Below, one piece after another: positions 23,062 to 28,089 of a stretch of DNA of 28,089 nt. Every line of letters begins with the position of its first letter. Position 1 is the stretch's first letter. The DNA comes from a bacterium Ga0077546 (lineage in GTDB: Bacteria > Cyanobacteriota > Vampirovibrionia > Obscuribacterales > Obscuribacteraceae), in contig LNEX01000324.1 in assembly GCA_001464165.1 (NCBI GenBank), positions 1 through 28,089 on the forward strand, read 5' to 3'. The notes under the pieces are model-generated. The model was not told where the DNA came from. It worked only from the letters and a program-made list of their open reading frames with translations, and ran no database searches. Made by a program: the position numbers and the translations under genes.

Positions 23062-23816
23062 TTTTTTTTGACTGTTTCTATGATCTTGCGACTGGGCGGT
23101 CCTTTTATTGCCTGGCGATCCTCAAGCTTAGCGAAATCAGTCACGGTCTTATAGTCTTTAGGAATTTCGAAATCTGTTGCCGCCAGCTTGATTGGCTTTA
23201 AATCAGAAGTGAGCAGAATAGTGTTCAAGTCACCCCTGCAGTTAATATATTTAAACTGAAGTGGCATCGCTCTCTGCAGAGGCACACCATAAAACCTAGA
23301 AAGCACTGTGGCTGCTTCTACCGGTAAAATAACTTTTTCAGCTACTAACATTTGCGCAGATTGCACAAATCTAGGATCTGCTGATTCATGTTCTGTGTCT
23401 TTAATTTGTTTGTCTACAAAACTCTTGGGCGTTTGCAGCTCTAGAGAACTGATGCCGTGTAGAACCGTTTTTCCAGTTTGCTTGAGTGGAATATTGTATA
23501 GTGTAACGCCACCAGTTACAGTGGCAAGTTTGTTGCCGATGCCGGTGAAGGTTCGTGGTGAAGTGAATGAGCAGATGCGCTTGGTGCGTGTGTTAAAGGC
23601 GTAAACTTTCCATGATGGTGCTGTTGCCACAACCACATTGCCATGACTTCTGTCGACAATTTTTACAGCTGAATTGGTTACGTAAGTATCTTGATCGCCC
23701 ATGGTGGAACTTGTTTGATAGCTGTAATAGCCATCAACGGCTTCGGCCTTAGCGGCATTGAGACTGATGCAAGCTAATAGGCTAAGAATGAAGGAAATTT
23801 TGGTGGATGGCTGCAT
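23058..23816 (-). CDS. Secreted protein, unknown function
   Basis: This 252-residue protein starts at ATG 23816. Its signal peptide is MQPSTK, then ISFILSLLACISLNA, with cleavage near AKAEA. The mature part looks beta-rich: repeated strands of alternating hydrophobics (VVVATAPSWKVYAFNTRTK, then GVTLYNIPLKQTGKTVLHG), then EIPKDYKTVTDF near the end. That tail is reminiscent of periplasmic lipid-binding-like proteins that end in a (V/I)P-x-(D/G)Y segment, but I cannot name a family. It is probably periplasmic. The stop overlaps the convergent small gene by 4 nt, and coaE lies 72 bp upstream on the same strand. Confidence 0.78.
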   Translation of the reverse strand: MQPSTKISFILSLLACISLNAAKAEAVDGYYSYQTSSTMGDQDTYVTNSAVKIVDRSHGNVVVATAPSWKVYAFNTRTKRICSFTSPRTFTGIGNKLATVTGGVTLYNIPLKQTGKTVLHGISSLELQTPKSFVDKQIKDTEHESADPRFVQSAQMLVAEKVILPVEAATVLSRFYGVPLQRAMPLQFKYINCRGDLNTILLTSDLKPIKLAATDFEIPKDYKTVTDFAKLEDRQAIKGPPSRKIIETVKKN

Positions 23817-23888
23817 TCTTCCTACTCAATAAACTGACTGACGAGTGTACATATCAATTAAATGGTTTGGTTATTGGACCAGGTCTGA

Positions 23889-24569
23889 TTACAGTAATTT
23901 TTCGATCAAGAGGTTCACCTGTCTGGCAGTTTCAGCTTCGCTCTGAGAATTGTCTATCACTTGATCGGCGCGACTGCATTTTTCGCTTTGGGGCAATTGG
24001 GCTTCTAGTCTTCGTTGAATTTCTAAAGAGTCTAATTTATCTCGTTCCCCAAGACGTTGTTTCAATACCTCTTCTGAGGTAAATACTGTCCAAATTTCAT
24101 CATATTCAGCGGCCATATTGGCTTCGAAAAGCAGCGGAACCAGCACAGCAACTATTCTTTCGTTATTTAGTTCTTTGATGCGTCTGCGGCAGCTGAGGAC
24201 GACACTGGGATGTACTATCTGTTCTAATTTGCGGCGAAAATCAGAATTTTGAAAGACAATTTTGGCCAAGCTTTTGCGGTCAATGGGTCTGTCTAGGCTA
24301 TCGCATTCTGGGCCACTTCTCTCGGGAGCGCTAGATTTTGAGCTGTCACTAGCTGAATTGGTACTTTCTAATACGCCAGATCCGAACTGCTCGACTATGG
24401 CTCTTTTGACACTGATGTCATTTGTTAGCACGTCGTGGGTTAGTTGATCGGTGTCGATTACAGGAATGCCACGTTCTGCTAGAAGCCTACCGACTGTAGA
24501 TTTACCGGACGCTATAGTACCGGTGATTCCTAAAATAATTGGTCCATTAGAGTTAGAGCGTTTCTGCAT
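23889..24569 (-). CDS. coaE: Dephospho-CoA kinase
   Basis: This 226-residue cytosolic enzyme carries out the last step of coenzyme A synthesis, the ATP-dependent phosphorylation of dephospho-CoA at the 3'-hydroxyl. The P-loop is GITGTIASGKST (K23). It is followed by the CoaE signature PVIDTDQLTHDVL, DRKSLAKIVFQN, LEQIVHPSV, VPLLFEANM and RRLEAQLP. Between the substrate-binding segment and DRKSL sits a Ser-rich, hydrophilic insertion of about 25 residues (around SASDSSKSSAPERSG), absent from typical CoaE, probably a surface loop. ATG 24569 overlaps the end of the upstream exported-protein gene by 17 nt, so the two are translationally coupled. Confidence 0.95.
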   Translation of the reverse strand: MQKRSNSNGPIILGITGTIASGKSTVGRLLAERGIPVIDTDQLTHDVLTNDISVKRAIVEQFGSGVLESTNSASDSSKSSAPERSGPECDSLDRPIDRKSLAKIVFQNSDFRRKLEQIVHPSVVLSCRRRIKELNNERIVAVLVPLLFEANMAAEYDEIWTVFTSEEVLKQRLGERDKLDSLEIQRRLEAQLPQSEKCSRADQVIDNSQSEAETARQVNLLIEKLL

Positions 24570-25422
24570 CAGTCTTTATATCGCCAAATTTGCTTTGTAG
24601 TTTGTTCAATATTCCTTTCATGCGCTGACAAGTAAGGCTTTTATTGCGGCTTTCGCACATTGCTCGTAGTTCTGTTTGTGCTTCAGAACGTTTATCTAAT
24701 TTTGTCAATTTCGAACCTTCTTTGATTGCTTCTTTTGTAGGTTCTCTTGTTGCTTCTGGGAGTGCTGGTCTAAGAGCAACAATGGCTCTTTCGCTATTAG
24801 TACTGCTGGTAGGCAGTGTGACAAGCATGTGTCCAGCGCTGGCACTGATACCTGATACGGTTAGGCCATCATCTTCAAAAGCTTGGCGTAAAGCTAGCAA
24901 GGCGCTGTTGTAGTTAGCATTTAATAAAATAGAAACAGTATTATTGGGGTCAATTTTTTGTTTGAATAGTTGAAATGCTTTGACGCGCCAAGCTTGCGCC
25001 GGGCGGGCAATGCTATTTCCGCTTGGTCTCAATGGGGTTGTATCTGGTGGCGGAGGAATGGGTGGACGTTCAACGGTTGGTACTATATTTAGTGCGGGAG
25101 TGCCGTCTGGATTTACACTAAAGGCTGCCTGGCCATTTGTTTGAGTATTTGCCTGATCGCTAGTTGGGTTTTCTATTGGCTGAGAGAATTGTCCGCTTGT
25201 AGCGTCTTTGTCATTTAAAGCATTTGTTGACTGGGTTGGCTCGCCGCGAGCTGGGGCAAACTTTGGTTCAGGTTGATAAGGTGCAAAAACCGATCGTCCT
25301 TTTATCTGTGGCGCAGTTTGACTCTGTGCACTTTCAACAAATAGAAACGCAAAGACGAATAGACTTGTAAATAGTAAGAAGTTAGGCTGTTTCACCGCTT
25401 TATTCATCGACTTTTGTGGCAT
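24553..25422 (-). CDS. Exported Pro-rich hypothetical protein
   Basis: This 289-residue protein starts at ATG 25422 (another in-frame ATG is at 25407). The signal sequence is basic (NKAVKQPN), then FLLFTSLFVFAFLFVESA, with cleavage near QSQTA. Next comes a disordered Gln/Asn/Thr/Pro-rich region of about 100 residues with the run PPIPPPP. A small alpha/beta-like domain follows (KAFQLFKQKIDPNNTVSILL, then LRQAFEDDGLTVSGISA). The C terminus is basic, with two Cys (AMCESRN, LTCQRMK). The family is unknown. A disordered linker tethering a small extracytoplasmic domain suggests an envelope role (inference). It precedes coaE with a 17-nt overlap. It has no Shine-Dalgarno sequence, only an A/T-rich upstream segment. 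Confidence 0.75.
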   Translation of the reverse strand: MPQKSMNKAVKQPNFLLFTSLFVFAFLFVESAQSQTAPQIKGRSVFAPYQPEPKFAPARGEPTQSTNALNDKDATSGQFSQPIENPTSDQANTQTNGQAAFSVNPDGTPALNIVPTVERPPIPPPPDTTPLRPSGNSIARPAQAWRVKAFQLFKQKIDPNNTVSILLNANYNSALLALRQAFEDDGLTVSGISASAGHMLVTLPTSSTNSERAIVALRPALPEATREPTKEAIKEGSKLTKLDKRSEAQTELRAMCESRNKSLTCQRMKGILNKLQSKFGDIKTDAETL

Positions 25423-25505
25423 CTTTATATATTAACTTGAGCAGTCAGAGCGGGCCCAGAAATACAAGTAAAAAGACGAATTAACCCTTTACGTTAAAAT
25501 CTAGA

Positions 25506-25533
25506 TTGACAGAGGCCAACCGCTTGATATGAT
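25506..25533 (+). promoter_or_regulatory. Promoter upstream of tsaE
   Basis: TTGACA (25506-25511), a 16-nt spacer and TATGAT (25528-25533) form a near-consensus sigma-70-type promoter. Transcription would start near 25540, about 220 nt before the tsaE ATG, implying a long leader. Confidence 0.6.
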
Positions 25534-25760
25534 TTCTTTAGTCTCGGTCTGGGGCAGAGCTCAAAAGTTTTGTCCTACAAGTTTGAACATACGGGGATCC
25601 CGCTCGACACTTCCACGTATACCTTTGAACCAGCTTCATGCTTCTTGCAAGCCTCTAGAGTTGGAAAAGGAAACGGACAGAAGTTAGGAGGTTCCCCCCC
25701 TGGAGTATATCCCGGGTACAAAACGCGCACCTGTTCTGGACTGAGACCCTTTTTAAACAA
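25534..25760 (+). other. Long leader or possible small-RNA region before tsaE
   Basis: This region of about 225 nt follows a good promoter and ends at the tsaE ATG, which itself lacks a ribosome site. It contains an AGGAGG (25687-25692) with no usable start after it, and a run of seven C (25695-25701). It also ends with GAGACCCTTTTT just before tsaE. A 64-codon plus-strand frame opens at TTG 25570 and a 67-codon minus-strand frame covers the same DNA. I cannot match it to tmRNA, SRP RNA, 6S RNA or RNase P RNA. Confidence 0.4.
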
Positions 25761-25778
25761 ATGACTATTCAATTTCAC
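25575..25778 (-). CDS. Possible small protein antisense to the tsaE leader
   Basis: A 67-codon minus-strand frame begins with GTG 25778. Its C-terminal part, LEACKKHEAGSKVYVEV followed by SSGIPVCSNL, has a C...C spacing of the sort seen in small bacterial proteins with a disulfide or metal site. It overlaps the tsaE start on the other strand by 18 nt and has no clear ribosome site. The plus-strand frame over the same DNA looks less protein-like. Treat it as tentative. Confidence 0.25.
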   Translation of the reverse strand: MKLNSHLFKKGLSPEQVRVLYPGYTPGGEPPNFCPFPFPTLEACKKHEAGSKVYVEVSSGIPVCSNL

Positions 25779-26441
25779 TTAGGTGGCTTACCTCAGACCA
25801 ATCGCTTTGGTCATGAATTGGCGCATGCTGTGGGCGATGGCGCCATAATTGCTTTGCACGGTACCCTGGGTGCTGGAAAGACTACCTTGGTAAAAGCTGT
25901 AGGCAAAGGCCTTGGTGTGGTTGAAGTGATCAGCTCGCCCACATTTACCATGCTCAATGAGTATCATTCAGGCCGTTTGTCGCTCTTTCACCTTGATTTA
26001 TATCGTGCTGGTGAAACTGGCGAGACTTTAGACTTGTCAATGTTGGCCCTAGAGCTAGACGAGGTACTAGATGAGGCTTTAGATGAGCGCTTGGGCTCTC
26101 AATCTGATGGCGCTAGTATTCCACCTGCTTTAATCCTTACGCCAGCTCTAGTCATGATTGAATGGCCCCAATACTTTTTGGTTGAAGGCGAATCTTACTT
26201 GGTCGATAAAGACTATCTGGAAATTTCCCTCGACCTTGTCAAGCAAGGTGACCTCCTACGTAGTGTAGGGGGCTCTCAAGAGGGAACGATAGAAAAAGTG
26301 TTACAAGAAACATATGAGACTGAAAACCCTATAAAGGATGGGGTGGGTGAGGCCAGAATCGCCAATCTGGTCGGACATGGCCCACAATCTTCGCAAGTTA
26401 TCAGAAGACTTCAGAGCACTCTTCCTGATATGGTTATATAG
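25761..26441 (+). CDS. tsaE: tRNA threonylcarbamoyladenosine biosynthesis ATPase TsaE
   Basis: TsaE is the ATPase that works with TsaB and TsaD to make t6A37 on ANN-decoding tRNAs. The P-loop is IALHGTLGAGKTTLVKA (K40). It is followed by the family blocks ISSPTFTMLNEYHSG, LFHLDLYR and ALVMIEWPQYF (the IEWp motif). Typical TsaE is about 150 residues; this one has 226. The extra length is an acidic, Leu/Asp/Glu-rich insertion before IEWP (LDEVLDEALDERLGSQSDG) and a C-terminal tail of about 60 residues with no known motif. ATG 25761 has no Shine-Dalgarno. topA follows 100 bp downstream on the same strand. tsaB and tsaD are not in the window. Confidence 0.93.
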   Translation: MTIQFHLGGLPQTNRFGHELAHAVGDGAIIALHGTLGAGKTTLVKAVGKGLGVVEVISSPTFTMLNEYHSGRLSLFHLDLYRAGETGETLDLSMLALELDEVLDEALDERLGSQSDGASIPPALILTPALVMIEWPQYFLVEGESYLVDKDYLEISLDLVKQGDLLRSVGGSQEGTIEKVLQETYETENPIKDGVGEARIANLVGHGPQSSQVIRRLQSTLPDMVI

Positions 26442-26541
26442 TTTTAAGCCGAGGCCGACATTTGTCATCGTGTTATACTCCATCGACGTCGGCGTATCTT
26501 GACAGGCCGCGAGTAGCTCCACCACAGCGTTACAGAGAAAA

Positions 26542-28089
26542 ATGGTCAAATCGTTAGTTATTGTTGAATCTCCAGCCAAAGCCAAAACGATCTCAAAGAT
26601 CCTTGGCAAGGACTTCACGGTCAAGGCCAGTTATGGCCACGTGAGGGATCTCCCCAAAAATAAATTGGGTGTCAACGTTCGCAAGAACTTTGAACCCCTC
26701 TATGAAGTACTAAAGGATAAAGAGCCGACAGTTGCCGACTTGAAAGAAGCAGCAGCCGGTGTCGATAAAGTCTATCTGGCGCCCGACCCTGACCGCGAAG
26801 GGGAGGCAATTGCCTGGCATTTGTCAGAAATTTTGGAATTGCCTAAGAAGAAGCTTCATCGCATCGAATTTAACGAAATTACGAAAGAAGCAGTCTTAGC
26901 GGCCATTAAGGCGCCAAGGCAAATCGATCAGAGTTTGGTTGATGCCCAGCAGGCCAGGCGTGTGCTTGACCGCTTGGTTGGTTACAAAATCAGCCCGTTG
27001 CTCTGGCGCAAAGTAAATGGCCGATCGGCTGGACGTGTGCAATCAGTAGCTGTTCGCATTATTTGCGAGCGTGAAGCTGAAGTAGAAGGTTTCACTCCTC
27101 AAGAATATTGGACGATTAAGGCTGAGCTTTCTCGTGCCCGTTCTAAGCAATTCTTCACTGCGCCTCTAGCTAAATGGAAAGGCAAGCGTGTTATTGCTGC
27201 TTCTGAAAAAGCGACGGCGCAATCGACCACCATCGATACTAAAAAGATGGCTGACGATATCGTCAAGAAAATTGAAAAAGAAGACTTCACAGTTGCTTCA
27301 GTGGTTGAGAAAACCAGTCAGCGTCAACCGCAGGCTCCGTTCATCACTTCAACTCTGCAACGAGAAGCAGCAACCTTCTTAGGTTTTGCTGTTAAGAAGA
27401 CAATGAAAGTTGCTCAAGAGCTTTATGAAGGTATTGAACTTGGCTCCCAGGGCCCAGTTGGTTTAATCACTTACATGAGAACTGATTCGACTCGTATTTC
27501 GCAAACAGCAGTCGATGAAGCGAAGAACTTCATTGTTGCTCGCTATGGCAAGCAGTATTATCCAGATAAACCTCGGGTATACGTTCGCAAAGCTAAGTCG
27601 ATGCAAGATGCCCACGAAGCTATTCGTCCATCCCATCCTGAAAGTTCACCTGAGTCGATCAAGCAGTACTTGAGCAGTGATCAGCTGAAAGTGTACAAAC
27701 TAATCTGGGAACGCTTCATGGCCAGCCAAATGGCTTCAGCTGAGATACTCACCAGAACTGTTGAAATCACTGCTGGCGATGCCATGTTTAGAGCATCTGC
27801 TTCTGAGAAGAAATTCCCTGGTTTCACCATTGTTTATGACCGTTTGACCAAAGATATGGCTACAAGCGATTCTGATGCCGTAAGTGATGAAGTCGATGAG
27901 GAAGAAGCCGCGCCAAATCTTCCTGAGCTAGAGAAAAACGAAAAGCTCAAGCTCAAAGAAATGAAGCCTGGCCAACATTTCACCCAGCCGCCGCCCCGTT
28001 TTACAGAAGCAAGTTTGATCAAAACCGTAGAAGAATTGGGTATTGGTCGACCGTCTACTTATTCTGCGACAGTAAGCACAATTGTCGAT
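26542..28089 (+). CDS. topA: DNA topoisomerase I (5' part, runs off the window)
   Basis: This is a type IA topoisomerase, which relaxes negative supercoils by single-strand passage. The window holds the first 516 residues. The start ATG 26542 begins MVKSLVIVESPAKAKT, the canonical TOPRIM opening. Metal-binding residues D82, D84 and E86 lie in APDPDREGEA. The SAGRVQSVAVR motif follows, and the catalytic Tyr is Y311 in GLITYMRTDSTRIS. Also present are QDAHEAIRPS and, near the edge, PPRFTEASLIKTVEELGIGRPSTY. The order and spacing are normal for bacterial TopA. An acidic stretch (SDAVSDEVDEEEAA) around residue 450 is a small insertion. The C-terminal zinc-finger or Lys-rich region lies outside the window. 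No strong ribosome site is visible. Confidence 0.97.
   Translation, partial: MVKSLVIVESPAKAKTISKILGKDFTVKASYGHVRDLPKNKLGVNVRKNFEPLYEVLKDKEPTVADLKEAAAGVDKVYLAPDPDREGEAIAWHLSEILELPKKKLHRIEFNEITKEAVLAAIKAPRQIDQSLVDAQQARRVLDRLVGYKISPLLWRKVNGRSAGRVQSVAVRIICEREAEVEGFTPQEYWTIKAELSRARSKQFFTAPLAKWKGKRVIAASEKATAQSTTIDTKKMADDIVKKIEKEDFTVASVVEKTSQRQPQAPFITSTLQREAATFLGFAVKKTMKVAQELYEGIELGSQGPVGLITYMRTDSTRISQTAVDEAKNFIVARYGKQYYPDKPRVYVRKAKSMQDAHEAIRPSHPESSPESIKQYLSSDQLKVYKLIWERFMASQMASAEILTRTVEITAGDAMFRASASEKKFPGFTIVYDRLTKDMATSDSDAVSDEVDEEEAAPNLPELEKNEKLKLKEMKPGQHFTQPPPRFTEASLIKTVEELGIGRPSTYSATVSTIVD

Noticed and set aside
25534..25760. SRP RNA, tmRNA, 6S RNA or tRNA in the leader
   Set aside because: None of the conserved signatures (for example the GGAAGGAAGCAGCC-type SRP loop or a GGTTCGAATCC-type T arm) is present.
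1..28089. CRISPR arrays, insertion sequences, prophage or integrase genes
   Set aside because: No regularly spaced repeats, transposase-like frames or terminal inverted repeats were seen.

Overview
This 28 kb window is gene-dense bacterial chromosome. By eye it is mid-40s % G+C, with frequent GTG and TTG starts and many weak or absent Shine-Dalgarno sequences. It carries housekeeping genes (tsaE, coaE, topA) among many secreted or regulatory genes: TPR proteins, a Hanks-type kinase with a TM segment and LRR tail, and a stand-alone protein with GspE/MshEN-like repeats. My best guess is a non-photosynthetic relative of Cyanobacteria (Vampirovibrionia/Melainabacteria, Obscuribacter-like). This rests on gene style only, not on a marker comparison. 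I saw no rRNA, tRNA, CRISPR array, transposase or phage gene.

Layout. 0.1-2.9 kb: an unrecognised protein, then an exported TPR protein. 3.0-5.3 kb, minus strand: a family 2 glycosyltransferase and the MshEN-like repeat protein, which has a hairpin in its leader. 5.4-7.9 kb: a small membrane protein, then an oligopeptide-type ABC substrate-binding protein broken by a frameshift, and a convergent small secreted protein with terminator-like palindromes. 8.3-13.4 kb: the most remarkable gene, a 1721-residue SF1A helicase fused to a Vsr/DUF559-like nuclease domain, an N-terminal segment resembling a DnaC/IstB ATPase without its P-loop, a long Gln/Ala-rich stretch and a double zinc ribbon. 13.4-17.5 kb: an unknown acidic protein, the Ser/Thr kinase with LRR tail, and a TPR lipoprotein of higher G+C. 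17.6-18.6 kb: a transglutaminase-like gene that has lost its catalytic cysteine segment through a frameshifting deletion.

18.7-19.8 kb: an oxidative-stress or metal module. A cysteine-free Fur-family regulator (PerR/Irr-like) precedes a rubrerythrin-type diiron protein, and both genes carry the same 15-bp operator pattern, TTAGA-N5-TCTAA. 19.8-22.7 kb: an alpha/beta hydrolase coupled to a HAD/NIF-like phosphatase, an ABM-domain monooxygenase and a CPBP membrane protease. 22.8-25.4 kb: a small protein with a strong promoter, a secreted unknown, CoaE, and an exported Pro-rich unknown overlapping coaE. 25.5-28.1 kb: a promoter and about 220-nt leader ahead of tsaE, then topA, which runs off the window.

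Three convergent gene pairs end with their stop codons overlapping in 4 nt (CTAA, TTAA, CTAG), a compaction habit of this genome. Two genes (substrate-binding protein, transglutaminase) have the same lesion type, a short internal deletion plus a frameshift. This could be real gene decay or local sequence error.
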